Of a DNA stretch of 64,000 bases, positions 1-7,946 are shown piece after piece. A model generated the notes under the pieces. The model did not search any database and was not told where the DNA came from. It worked only from the letters and a program-made list of their open reading frames with translations. The translations under genes were made by a program, and so were the position numbers. Positions within the stretch are counted from its first letter, which is position 1. The number at the start of each line of letters is the position of its first letter. Source of the stretch: Mycolicibacterium chitae (GTDB taxonomy: Bacteria > Actinomycetota > Actinomycetes > Mycobacteriales > Mycobacteriaceae); the NCBI RefSeq assembly GCF_900637205.1, contig NZ_LR134355.1, positions 186,001 to 250,000 on the forward strand, given 5' to 3'.

Positions 1-506
1 TGCCCGGTGCCGGGCTGCTGCGGCCCGCCGGGTCGACCCGGAGCGCCCATCCCGGGCGGCAGCGCTCCCTGGCGCATCTGCTCGAGTTGCGCGCGCGCGG
101 CCATCTGCTGGGCGAACAGCGCGGTCTGGATGCCGTGGAAGAGCCCCTCCAGCCAGCCGACCAGCTGCGCCTGGGCGATCCGCAGTTCCGCATCCGACGG
201 CACGACGTCCTCGGTGAACGGCAACGCCAAGCGCTCGAGCTCCTCGCGCAGTTCAGGTGCCAGGCCGTCCTCGAGCTCGGCGATCGAGGTCTTGTGGATC
301 TCGCGCAGCCGGTTGCGGCTGGCGTCGTCGAGCGGCGCAGCCTTCACTTCCTCCAGCAGCTGCTTGATCATGGTGCCGATCCGCATGACCTTGGCGGGCT
401 GCTCCACCAGGTCGGTGACGGACTTGTCGTCGTCCCCCTCGGCGGCGGCCAGCAGTTGGGGGTCGGGAACCCCGATGATCTCGATGTTGTCGTCGTCCGT
501 GCTCAC
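1..506 (-). CDS. bpa: Bacterial proteasome activator Bpa (C-terminus outside window)
   Basis: The first 168 codons of an ATP-independent proteasome activator (Rv3780 type), a ring-forming helical protein that opens the 20S proteasome gate for unfolded substrates. The reading frame begins at a GTG at 506-504 behind a GGAGGA ribosome site and opens with an acidic stretch (STDDDNIEIIGVP), followed by the conserved helical core containing VMRIGTMIKQLLEEV and a Q/A/R-rich helix (FAQQMAARAQLEQMRQG). The frame then enters the Pro/Gly-rich linker and runs off the window edge. The C-terminal GQYL-type motif that docks on the proteasome alpha ring would lie outside and cannot be checked. Divergent from the next gene. 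Confidence 0.93.
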   Translation of the reverse strand, partial: MSTDDDNIEIIGVPDPQLLAAAEGDDDKSVTDLVEQPAKVMRIGTMIKQLLEEVKAAPLDDASRNRLREIHKTSIAELEDGLAPELREELERLALPFTEDVVPSDAELRIAQAQLVGWLEGLFHGIQTALFAQQMAARAQLEQMRQGALPPGMGAPGRPGGPQQPGTG

Positions 507-1044
507 GTTCGGTGTGCTCCTCCGCGCCACTCGTCATGCGGTCGTGCTCAAGTAGTGACACTAGACCGTCGGGCATTGTGGTCTTCGCTACCACCGGCGC
601 GTCATCCGGGACCGCCCGGTTCGCGGGGCGAAGCGCCCGTGGGGGCGGCGACCCGCCGGGATTTCTTTGCGTGGGACCGATGGTAGCCGGTAACGCGGGT
701 CGGCAAACATTCGCACGGGGAAGCTTCCGGAGGGCGGGAGTGGCGGATGCACCGGTGCCGCACAGTCGATTCCGAGGCTCGACGCGCGTCGAACACCCCA
801 CGTCCGGGGCGCTTCGTCCGCACTCTGGTGAACTGGGCGGGTGATGCGGGGAGTTAGCCGGACGCCGTCGTCGCTCGAAACACCGGCCCCACCAGCAACG
901 ATCGGGCAAACTGCGCTCCGCGTCCGCGGCGCGCTGGACTACTATGGCTGGCCAGGTGGCCCGGATCGGACGGTGCGCGTGGTGGGGGTACCCCGCGCCT
1001 GCAGCAGATGGGCGAATTACCTGGACCTTCTAAGGACGGCTGGG
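507..1044. other. 538-bp divergent intergenic region, no supported gene
   Basis: This stretch separates bpa (minus) from the aminotransferase-like gene (plus). The open frames in it have no ribosome site or recognisable domain. It must hold both promoters; an AAGGA ribosome site lies about 8 bases before the ATG at 1045. From memory, M. tuberculosis carries a large membrane-protein gene (Rv3779) between the two orthologues; nothing of that kind is here. Confidence 0.5.
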
Positions 1045-2241
1045 ATGGCATTTGACGTTGCCAGGGTGCGCGGATTGCACCCGACGCTGGGTGACGGTTG
1101 GGTGCACTTCGATACACAGTCGGGGATGTTGATCCCCGACGCCGTCGCGACGACGGTGTCGACGGCGTTTCGCACCTCGGCGGCCAACACCGCCGGCCCG
1201 CACCCCTATGCGCGCCGCAGCGCGACCCTGCTGACCGCGGCGCGTCAGGCGGTCGCCGACCTGGTCAACGCCGATCCCGAGGGCGTGGTGCTCGGTCCCG
1301 ACCGCGCGGTGCTGCTGGCCTCGCTGGCCGATGCGTCGTCGTCGCGGGCGGGGCTCGGCTACGAGGTGATCGTCAGCCGCCTCGACGACGAGGCGAACAT
1401 CGCCCCGTGGCTGCGTGCGGCAAACCGGTACGGGGCCAAGGTCAAGTGGGCCGAGGTCGACATCGAGACCGGCGAGCTGCCGTCGTGGCAGTGGGAGAAC
1501 CTGATCTCCAGCTCGACGCGGCTGGTGGCGCTGACGTCGGCGTCCTCGACCCTGGGCACCCTGGTCGACCTGCGCCCGGTCAGCAAGCTGATGCACGACG
1601 TGGGCGGGCTGGTGATCGTCGACCACACGGCCGCGGCGCCGTATCAGCTGGCCGACATCAACGAACTCGACGCCGACGTGCTGGCGCTCAACGTCGCGAG
1701 CTGGGGCGGTCCGCCCATCGGCGCGCTGGTGTTCCGGGACCCGAGCCTGATCGACACCTTCGGCTCGGTGTCGATGGATCCCTACGCGACGGGCGTGCGC
1801 CGCCTGGAGTTGGGCCTGCACCAATACGGCCTGCTCGGCGGAGTGGTCGCCAGCATCGAATACCTGGCCGGCCTGGACGAGGCGGCCACGGGCAGCCGAC
1901 GGGACCGGCTGGCGGTGTCGATGCGGACGGCCTCGAACTACCTGGATCGGCTCTTCGACTACCTGGTCAGCTCGCTGCGGTCGCTGCCACGGGTGATGTT
2001 GATCGGCCAGCCCGAGGCGCGCATCCCGGTGCTGAGCTTCGCCGTCGCCGACATCGAGGCCGACCGCGTGGTCCAGCGGCTCGCCGACAACGGCGTGCTG
2101 GCGGTGCCGAACGCGCACTCGCGGGTGCTGGACGTCATCGGCGTCAACGACGTCGGTGGCGCGGTCACCATCGGGTTGGCGCACTACTCGACGGTCGCCG
2201 AGGTGGACCAGCTGGTCCGCGCGCTGGCGTCGCTGGGCTGA
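1045..2241 (+). CDS. Cysteine-desulfurase-like class V aminotransferase-fold protein (Rv3778c type)
   Basis: 398 residues if started at ATG 1045, which has AAGGA upstream; the frame is open further upstream but that part is not family-like. The fold-type I PLP aminotransferase pattern is clear: N-terminal [13 protein letters not shown], an acidic VDHTAAAPY segment with the PLP-nitrogen Asp near residue 193, and a [10 protein letters not shown] segment. However, the Schiff-base lysine motif (S-G-H-K in cysteine desulfurases) reads N-V-A-S at residues 216-219, so the usual PLP lysine appears to be replaced by Ser219, and the D-x-x-Q glutamine is Ala. It may be a catalytically dead or repurposed paralogue. 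The gene stands alone, convergent with the oxidoreductase. Confidence 0.85.
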   Translation: MAFDVARVRGLHPTLGDGWVHFDTQSGMLIPDAVATTVSTAFRTSAANTAGPHPYARRSATLLTAARQAVADLVNADPEGVVLGPDRAVLLASLADASSSRAGLGYEVIVSRLDDEANIAPWLRAANRYGAKVKWAEVDIETGELPSWQWENLISSSTRLVALTSASSTLGTLVDLRPVSKLMHDVGGLVIVDHTAAAPYQLADINELDADVLALNVASWGGPPIGALVFRDPSLIDTFGSVSMDPYATGVRRLELGLHQYGLLGGVVASIEYLAGLDEAATGSRRDRLAVSMRTASNYLDRLFDYLVSSLRSLPRVMLIGQPEARIPVLSFAVADIEADRVVQRLADNGVLAVPNAHSRVLDVIGVNDVGGAVTIGLAHYSTVAEVDQLVRALASLG

Positions 2242-2265
2242 GCCCCGGCGACGTCATTCCCGCTT

Positions 2266-3246
2266 TCAGTCGACGGTCAGCAGCACCTTGCCGGCGACCT
2301 CGCCGGAGTTCAGCAGTCGATGCGCCTCGCCGGCCTGCTGGATCGGCAGCCGCGCCCCGATGACCGGTTTGACCCGACCGTCGGCGATCATCGGCCAGAC
2401 CGCGTCGGCGACGGCCCGCACGATCGCGCCCTTGCCGAACGCCCCGTCGACCGGACGGCCGCGCAACGCGGTGCCGATCACCCGGGCCCGCTTGGAAATC
2501 AGCTTGCCCAGATTCAATTCGCCCTTGACGCCGCCCTGCAAGCCGATCACCACCAGCCGGCCGTCGGTGGCCAGCGCATCGATGTTGCGGTCCAGGTACG
2601 CCGCGCCCATGATGTCGAGGATCACGTCGGCCCCCGCCCCGTCGGTCTCCTCGCGGATCCGTGCGACGAAATCCTCGTCCCGGTACGAGATTTCGATGTC
2701 GGCGCCGAGTTCCCGGCACAACTCGAGCTTGCTCGCGGAACCGGCGGTCACCGCGACCCGGGCGCCCAGGGCCTTGCAGATCTGAATTGCGTTGCTGCCC
2801 ACGCCACTTGCACCGCCGTGCAGCAGTACCAGCTCACCGTCGGTCAGGCCGGCGGTCATGACCAGATTGGACCAGACGGTGCACGTCACCTCTGGCAACC
2901 CCGCGGCATCGATCAGGTCGACACCGTCGGGAATCGGCAGCAACTGGGCGGCGGGCACCGCGACAAACTCGGCGTAGCCGCCGCCGGCCAGCAAAGCGCA
3001 AACATGTTGCCCGACAGCCCACTCGCTGACTCCCGGACCCACCTGCGCGACGGTGCCGGAGACCTCCATGCCGAGCACCTCGCTGGCACCGGGCGGGGGT
3101 GGGTAGCGGCCGGCGGCCTGCAGCAGGTCCGCGCGGTTGACGCCCGCCGCGGCCACCTTGATCAGGACCCCGTCCTGAGCAGGTGTGACGTCAGGAATCT
3201 CGCTCCAGATAAGTCGGTCGGCAGCTTCTGTAACGATCCCGTGCAT
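2266..3246 (-). CDS. NAD(P)H:quinone oxidoreductase, PIG3/zinc-free MDR family
   Basis: 326 residues from ATG 3246 (MHGIVTEA); a GTG three codons upstream is possible. Medium-chain dehydrogenase/reductase of the quinone oxidoreductase class (Rv3777 type). The N-terminal GroES-like domain contains AAGVNRADLLQAAGRYPPPP and GMEVSGTV; the cofactor domain has the HGGASGVGSNAIQ nucleotide loop around residue 145. Zinc-ligand cysteines of alcohol dehydrogenases are absent, fitting a zinc-free quinone or enone reductase using NADPH. It is transcribed divergently from the MarR gene, whose product may control it through the short shared intergenic region. Confidence 0.9.
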   Translation of the reverse strand: MHGIVTEAADRLIWSEIPDVTPAQDGVLIKVAAAGVNRADLLQAAGRYPPPPGASEVLGMEVSGTVAQVGPGVSEWAVGQHVCALLAGGGYAEFVAVPAAQLLPIPDGVDLIDAAGLPEVTCTVWSNLVMTAGLTDGELVLLHGGASGVGSNAIQICKALGARVAVTAGSASKLELCRELGADIEISYRDEDFVARIREETDGAGADVILDIMGAAYLDRNIDALATDGRLVVIGLQGGVKGELNLGKLISKRARVIGTALRGRPVDGAFGKGAIVRAVADAVWPMIADGRVKPVIGARLPIQQAGEAHRLLNSGEVAGKVLLTVD

Positions 3247-3262
3247 GCTGGTCACCGTACTA

Positions 3263-3280
3263 GTGGACGGTTCGTTCCAC
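3263..3280. promoter_or_regulatory. Inverted repeat between oxidoreductase and marR genes (candidate operator)
   Basis: GTGGA-N8-TCCAC, a perfect 5-bp inverted repeat centred in the 65-bp gap between divergent genes, where a MarR dimer would be expected to bind. The arms are short, so chance occurrence is possible. Confidence 0.35.
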
Positions 3281-3311
3281 GGTTGTCGGTGTCGTCACTT
3301 AGCATGGCGCC

Positions 3312-3824
3312 ATGGAGGGGATGATTGCGGGGCGTACCGAAAGCGATATGCCCGGGCTCGATATTGCTGAGCAACGGTCGTGGCAAAACTATTTGGACTC
3401 AGCGTTGCGCATTTACGCGACGCTGAACCGGGGGTTGACCGAGGCGCACGATCTAACGCTGGTCGACGTGCGGTTACTCGATCTGCTGGACAAGTCGCCG
3501 ACGGGGTCGGTCCGGATGGGTGATCTTGCCGAGGCGTTGATGTCGTTACCGAGCCGGGTGACCAGGCAGATCCGTCGTCTCGAGACGGCCGGCCTGGTGA
3601 CGCGCACGGCCAGTCCGGAGGATGGCCGCGGCGTTCTCGCGACCATCACCAAGGAGGGGCGCGAGGTCGCCGAGAAGGCGATGGTCACCTACAGCCAGGG
3701 CGTGCGGACGCACTTCCTCAGCCAGCTGTCGCGGCCTCAGGTAGCTGCGATAGGCGAGAACTGCCGTCGGATCAGTGCGGCGCTCAAGGGCGGCAGCACG
3801 TCGCGCAGGTACGGGCGCGACTGA
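3312..3824 (+). CDS. MarR family transcriptional regulator
   Basis: 170 residues from ATG 3312; ATGs at 3321 and 3348 are alternatives. Winged-helix MarR architecture: N-terminal dimerisation helix (WQNYLDSALRIYATLNRGL), DVRLLDLLDKSP, then the DNA-reading region VRMGDLAEALMSLPSRVTRQIRRLETAGLV and the wing with the family mark SPEDGRGVLATITKEG. The C-terminal helix ends in a basic tail. The ligand is unknown. Divergent from the quinone oxidoreductase, the usual arrangement of a MarR repressor and its target. Confidence 0.9.
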   Translation: MEGMIAGRTESDMPGLDIAEQRSWQNYLDSALRIYATLNRGLTEAHDLTLVDVRLLDLLDKSPTGSVRMGDLAEALMSLPSRVTRQIRRLETAGLVTRTASPEDGRGVLATITKEGREVAEKAMVTYSQGVRTHFLSQLSRPQVAAIGENCRRISAALKGGSTSRRYGRD

Positions 3825-3857
3825 GGTGACGCCGCGCGCACCGCTAGTCTTATCGGC

Positions 3858-3944
3858 GGTGGCGTGGCAGAGCGGCCTAATGCACTCGCCTTGAAAGCGA
3901 GAGGTGTCTAACAGCACCCGGGGGTTCAAATCCCTCCGCCACCG
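3858..3944 (+). tRNA. tRNA-Ser(UGA)
   Basis: 87-nt class II tRNA with a long variable arm. The 7-bp acceptor stem GGTGGCG pairs with CGCCACC at 3937-3943; the anticodon stem CTCGC/GCGAG frames loop CTTGAAA, giving anticodon TGA. T-loop GGTTCAAATCC is present. Discriminator is G3944 and the next bases are CAG, so the CCA tail is not encoded, unlike the other three tRNAs in the window. Confidence 0.95.
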
Positions 3945-3961
3945 CAGGTGAGGAGTAGTTT

Positions 3962-3981
3962 CGGCGCCAAGTCAGGCGCCG
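3962..3981 (+). terminator. GC hairpin after tRNA-Ser(UGA)
   Basis: CGGCGCC-AAGTCA-GGCGCCG, a perfect 7-bp stem with a 6-nt loop 17 bases past the tRNA. There is no T-run, as is common in mycobacteria. Confidence 0.45.
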
Positions 3982-4215
3982 GGCGATCCTGAAGCGTGCG
4001 GCATCGACGACGGCGGGATCGGCCTTCGTTTTTGGACCGAGGGAATCTGACTCAGCAACTATTTACGTGACGCTCAATTGCCGCCGGATCGGTATCCAGG
4101 ATCGGGGATTCCTCTGGGCGGACCGCCGGCGGCATTTTCTAAGGGCATCCGAGCCGAAACGGTTATGGGGGATCTAGCTGCGCATATTGCGTCAAAGCGT
4201 CCGATAAGGGACCAT

Positions 4216-4938
4216 ATGTGCATGGCGGAGATGACCGCGGCAGACGCTGCTGAGCACCTGCAGGTGTCCCAGCGGCAGGTGCGCCGGCTGGCGAGCAAGG
4301 GCGTACTGGCGACCACCCGGGTGGTGGGGCGAACGCTGCTGCTCGACGCCGCGTCCGTGCATCGGCTGGCCGGGCGTGTGCGCCACAACGGACGGCCGTG
4401 GACCGCGGCGACGGCCTGGGCCGCGCTGGCGCTGCTGTCCGGCCGGGACGCCCCGTGGATGGACTCGTCTGCGCTGTCTCGCCTCCGCCATCGCCTGCGC
4501 GGTGCGCGCGCGACCGAGGTGGCGTGGTTGGCCCGCGGGCGTGCCCGGGTGCACCAGATGCAGGGCTGGGGGCAAGACACCGGCCTGATCCCGACCGGTG
4601 TGAGCGCGCTGCGCGACCCGCAGCTGTCCGCGCTGTTCGATCTGTCCCCGACTGAACGCGGAGCCGACGGCTACGTCGCGGCACGTCACTTCGATGACAT
4701 GGTCACCACCCTGGGGCTGTTCGATGACATCGAAGGCGACATCACTGTGCGCGTCGTCCCCGACGATGCCGGCTACGAGGTGGACCGCCCGCTCATCGCC
4801 GCCGTCGCGGTGGACCTTTCTGAGTCGTTGGACGCCCGGGAAGCTGCTGCTGGGCAACGGGTGCTTGATGATCTGCTCGACGCGTTCCGGGCCGGCGACC
4901 GACGCGTAGTAGTCGGCCGATTCGACGAGGCCTGGTGA
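4216..4938 (+). CDS. HTH (excisionase/MerR-like) protein, probable antitoxin partner
   Basis: 240 residues from ATG 4216 (AAGGGA just upstream); ATG 4222 is equally possible, and the frame is open to 4078. The N-terminus is an HTH_17-type DNA-binding domain (AAEHLQVSQRQVRRLASKG, then a TTRVVGRTLLLDAASV wing). The remainder is an alpha-helical region with no recognised name. Its stop overlaps the GTG of the next gene by 4 bp, so the two are translationally coupled. This order (DNA-binding protein, then nucleotidyltransferase) matches AbiE-like and MenAT-like toxin-antitoxin modules. The antitoxin role is inferred from context. Confidence 0.7.
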   Translation: MCMAEMTAADAAEHLQVSQRQVRRLASKGVLATTRVVGRTLLLDAASVHRLAGRVRHNGRPWTAATAWAALALLSGRDAPWMDSSALSRLRHRLRGARATEVAWLARGRARVHQMQGWGQDTGLIPTGVSALRDPQLSALFDLSPTERGADGYVAARHFDDMVTTLGLFDDIEGDITVRVVPDDAGYEVDRPLIAAVAVDLSESLDAREAAAGQRVLDDLLDAFRAGDRRVVVGRFDEAW

Positions 4939-5696
4939 GTGCCGCGTCGGCCGGAGAGCGGCCGGTGTGGGCGATCAACGCACCGCGGGGCGGGTGGCCG
5001 CCACCGTGGCCGCAGCTTATCGAGATCGTGCAGGCGATCCCGCACACACAGTGGACGCTGGTCGGAGGGCTGATGGTGCAACTGCATGCGGCCTACGCGG
5101 GATTGACGCTCACCAGGCCGACGCGAGATGTGGACATGATCCTGCACATAGAGACCGGCGCCGCCACATTCAGCGGCGTCCGTAACCAGCTGGAACAACT
5201 CGGGTATGCGCTGCGCGAACCGATGGGCGAAGGCCCGGTGCACCGGTTCGTCCGTGGGCCGGACGTCGCGGAGACGGTCGATGTCATGGTGGCCGACCGG
5301 CTCCCTCCGAAATGGCACCCGAAGGTGTTGCGCCGTCCGGTGTTCGCCGTCCCCGGTGGCACCTCGGCGCTGCGCAAGACGGTGAACTGTGAAGTGGACA
5401 CCGGAGAGACCACGGTGGTACTCAGTGTTCCCGATGTCCTCGGCGCACTGGTGCTCAAGGGCGCGGCCTACATCGACGACACACGCGACCGTGGCCGCCA
5501 CCTCGATGACGCTGCTGTACTGGCCTGTGCGGCAACCGATCCGGTCGGTGACCGCGCCCGCATGATCGGCAGCGACCGCCGGCGGATTACCGCCCTGTGG
5601 GAGGTGCTCCAAGACGAAAGCCACCGGTCCTGGCTCGCCACCGGGAGCAACGCACGCCGCGGGCGCGCTGCGCTGCGGGTACTGGTGGGCCGTTGA
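4935..5696 (+). CDS. Nucleotidyltransferase-fold protein, AbiEii/MenA-like probable toxin
   Basis: 253 residues from GTG 4935 in a GTGA overlap with the HTH gene. Nucleotidyltransferase superfamily motifs are visible: LVGGLMVQLHAAY (GG loop), TRPTRDVDMIL with the D-x-D metal pair, a third carboxylate in VDVMVAD, and a C-terminal lysine/aspartate stretch KGAAYIDDTRDRGRHLDDAAVL typical of AbiEii/DUF6036/MenA proteins. Characterised MenA3/MenT3 toxins transfer pyrimidine nucleotides onto tRNA 3' ends, tRNA-Ser in particular. Here the pair sits about 270 bp downstream of tRNA-Ser(UGA). The specific target is inference. Confidence 0.75.
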   Translation: MSAASAGERPVWAINAPRGGWPPPWPQLIEIVQAIPHTQWTLVGGLMVQLHAAYAGLTLTRPTRDVDMILHIETGAATFSGVRNQLEQLGYALREPMGEGPVHRFVRGPDVAETVDVMVADRLPPKWHPKVLRRPVFAVPGGTSALRKTVNCEVDTGETTVVLSVPDVLGALVLKGAAYIDDTRDRGRHLDDAAVLACAATDPVGDRARMIGSDRRRITALWEVLQDESHRSWLATGSNARRGRAALRVLVGR

Positions 5697-5839
5697 GGCA
5701 CTTATCGCCACCGCGATGTTTGGCCGATCTCCGCCGCTGTGTCCAGCGCGCGCCGTCGAGGACGTGACAGGTGGCTGCGATCCTCGGCGCTGACGGCATC
5801 CCTTGGGTCGGCCGCCCGAGCGCGAACTCCCCGTCGACC

Positions 5840-6022
5840 TCACCGGCGCAACCACCGCCGCCGCTGCACCCCCGCCCGCGCGTGCGCGTCCCGCTTGTGC
5901 CGGCACACCGCGCCGGCGGCGACGACCGCGGCCGCGTCGAATCCGGTCGGCACCGGACCTTCGGCCACCAGTGCACGCACCAGGGCCGCCTGGCGCTGCG
6001 CCAACGTGCCGTGTTCCGTCAT
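5840..6022 (-). CDS. Small SCO6045-like protein in the MNIO operon
   Basis: 60 residues from ATG 6022, which overlaps the stop of the DUF692 gene as ATGA; a GTG at 6028 is an alternative. The sequence MTEHGTLAQRQAALVRALVA continues with PVPTGFDAAAVVAA and a basic C-terminus (RHKRDAHARA, RRRWLRR). This Q-A-A-L-V-x-A-L-V...P-x-G-F-D pattern resembles the C-terminal domain recalled from Streptomyces SCO6045-type proteins, which neighbour DUF692 enzymes. It is probably the recognition/partner subunit of the enzyme, by analogy with MbnC or TglI. Function is inferred only from context. Confidence 0.6.
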   Translation of the reverse strand: MTEHGTLAQRQAALVRALVAEGPVPTGFDAAAVVAAGAVCRHKRDAHARAGVQRRRWLRR

Positions 6023-6885
6023 GTCCACACCTCCCGCGCTCGCATCGTAATCGGTTGCACCCCAGCCGCTTCAGCAATCTGGTCAAGCTCGTCGAACAGC
6101 TCCACGGCCGGCGGGTAGCGGCCGTCGCGTTCCAGCATGAACGGAACGTCGACCCGCTCGCGCAGTGCTGTCACCAGGTCCAGAACCTCCCGCGGGGTCC
6201 GGGCGGTGTGGGTGTCGTGATAGAAATCGTCCCCCGCGTGGCCGCCGGCGACGTGGCTGTAGGCCACCTGTTCCACCGGTAGCCGCGCCAGTTCGCGGTG
6301 CGGGTCGCGGCCGCGGTTGCGGGCGTTGGCGTAGACGTTCGCGACGTCGAGCACCAGCAGCACCCCGCAGCGTTCCACCAATTCGGTGAGGAACTCCGAT
6401 TCGGTGAGGTCGGACTCCGGCCACTCGAGGAACGACGCCACGTTCTCGACGGCCAGCGGCACCGCCAACTCGGCGCGGGTGCGCGCGATGTTGCGGGCCA
6501 GCGCGTCGAGGGCCTCGCGGGTCCGCGGCACCGGCAGCAGGTGGCCGGCCTCGATCCCGCCGGCCCGGACGAACGCGATGTGCTCGCTGACCAGCGGAGC
6601 GTCGAGCGCCTCCGCGCAGGCCGCCAGCCGCCGCACCCGCGCGGCCTGCACGGGTTCGGCCCCGCCCAGCGACAGCGCGACGCCGTGCGGGATCACCGGG
6701 ACGCCGCGCGCCACCAACTCCGTCAGCGCCGGGTCCGGCCGGGCCGTGCGCCGACGGATCGGGATGGACTCGGCGATGACCTCGCAGAACCCGGGCCGGA
6801 GGTCGGCGATCACGCCGGCGATCTCGGAACGCCAGCCCAGACCCACGTCGCCGAGCGCGGGGACAGTGCGGACCGCGGTGTTCAT
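6019..6885 (-). CDS. DUF692 / multinuclear non-heme iron oxygenase (MNIO) family enzyme
   Basis: 288 residues from ATG 6885, in ATGA overlap with the upstream membrane-protein gene. TIM-barrel enzyme of the MbnB/TglH/ChrH/BufB class. Visible metal-ligand segments in order: FCEVIAESI, VIPHGVALSLGG, VSEHIAFV, LAVENVASFL, LVLDVANVYANARN, AYSHVAGGH, YHDTHTARTP and FMLERDGRYP, covering the expected Glu, His, Asn and Asp ligands. Characterised relatives oxidatively remodel cysteine residues in ribosomal peptides. The operon partner with a six-Cys glycine tail is the obvious candidate substrate. Substrate and chemistry here are inference. Confidence 0.88.
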   Translation of the reverse strand: MNTAVRTVPALGDVGLGWRSEIAGVIADLRPGFCEVIAESIPIRRRTARPDPALTELVARGVPVIPHGVALSLGGAEPVQAARVRRLAACAEALDAPLVSEHIAFVRAGGIEAGHLLPVPRTREALDALARNIARTRAELAVPLAVENVASFLEWPESDLTESEFLTELVERCGVLLVLDVANVYANARNRGRDPHRELARLPVEQVAYSHVAGGHAGDDFYHDTHTARTPREVLDLVTALRERVDVPFMLERDGRYPPAVELFDELDQIAEAAGVQPITMRAREVWT

Positions 6886-7781
6886 CCGCCGCACCCGCCG
6901 CACCCTCCGCAGCCGCCGCCGCAGCCGCCCCCGCCACCGTCGCCGCCGCAGGAAGCGCCGCAACCGTCGCCGCTGGAAGACTCGCCGGCCAGTTCCACCG
7001 AACTGGAGTACTCGGAGTCCACGGCCCACAGGACCCCCGTGCCGAACAGCGCTGCCGACAACCCCACCGCCGCCGGACCGTAGGTCGCGAAGGCCGGGCG
7101 CTTGCTGGGCTCCAGGTACGCCAGGCGCTTTTTCTCGGCGGCGAGCAGCCGACGGCCGGCCCGGGTCAGCCGGTTCACGTCGAGCAGACTGGGCAGCACC
7201 CCCGCCCCGAGGCAGAGGGTGGGGATGGCCACGAACATGATCTGGGCCAGGTCGATCCCCGGCCCCGACAGCGGGGTCACGTGATACAGGCAGAACCCGA
7301 TGCCCACCGCCATCACCGCGACCATGGGCGCCACACCCCGGCGCATCCGCTTGCGCTCGGCCCGGGTCCGCATCAGGCCGCGCGCGCTCAGGCGCTCTTC
7401 CAACGCGGCGAGATCGTCGCGGGAATCGGCGTAGAGTCCCGCGACGGTGTGCCCAGGATCGGCTGCTGCGCGCTCCAGCACCTGCCCGGCGAACGTATCG
7501 GCCTCGCGCCCGGCCGGCAGCGTGGCATCCACGCGCCCGCGCCGAGAGATCCGTCCGGTGGCGCGCAGCATCGCCAGCGCCGTCACCACGGGTGCGATAT
7601 CCGACCTCAGATAGGCCAGTTCGGTGGCGCTGAGCGGCTCGTCCGTGGTCCGGTTGCGCGGGCTCGTGACGAAACTCCACAGCACGGCGTAGACGATTGT
7701 CGCGGCGAGTACGGCCAGGTATGCGATCACGGGGCCCGTCAGCAGCTCACCGTAGAACTCGATCATTTTCTCGATCCACAT
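6882..7781 (-). CDS. TIGR04222-type membrane protein with Gly/Cys-rich C-terminal tail
   Basis: 299 residues from ATG 7781, eight bases after a perfect AGGAGG; the upstream GTG overlaps that site and is unlikely. An N-terminal membrane helix (about residues 15-38) precedes a cytosolic region, LSATELAYLRSDIAPVVTALAML, with a second domain DATLPAGREADTF, then further hydrophobic segments near MVAVMAVGIGFCLYHVT, IMFVAIPTLCLGAGVL and AAVGLSAALFGTGVLWAV. The last 35 residues are low-complexity Gly/Ser/Cys with six cysteines spaced by glycines (ending GGGCGGCGGCGG). This tail, beside an MNIO enzyme, looks like a modifiable core peptide carried on a membrane protein. Confidence 0.82.
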   Translation of the reverse strand: MWIEKMIEFYGELLTGPVIAYLAVLAATIVYAVLWSFVTSPRNRTTDEPLSATELAYLRSDIAPVVTALAMLRATGRISRRGRVDATLPAGREADTFAGQVLERAAADPGHTVAGLYADSRDDLAALEERLSARGLMRTRAERKRMRRGVAPMVAVMAVGIGFCLYHVTPLSGPGIDLAQIMFVAIPTLCLGAGVLPSLLDVNRLTRAGRRLLAAEKKRLAYLEPSKRPAFATYGPAAVGLSAALFGTGVLWAVDSEYSSSVELAGESSSGDGCGASCGGDGGGGGCGGGCGGCGGCGG

Positions 7782-7946
7782 CGTTGCCACCTCCTGTGTT
7801 TGGGTCCCGTCATCGTGGCCGGGGCCGGCGGCTACCGATCACAAGTTACGAGACGCTGTCCCCCGATCGGGGGACACCGGTTTCATCCGGGTGACCGGCC
7901 GATCGCCCGATGCCGCAAAAGACCTGGTGAAAATACGTTTCTAGGT

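Noticed and set aside
253..909. 218-codon minus-strand frame upstream of bpa
   Set aside because: It is out of frame with the Bpa-like protein (GTG 506), has no ribosome site, and its translation is Arg/Pro low complexity.
3858..5700. Prophage or integrative element at tRNA-Ser(UGA)
   Set aside because: No integrase gene and no duplicated tRNA 3' end is visible downstream.
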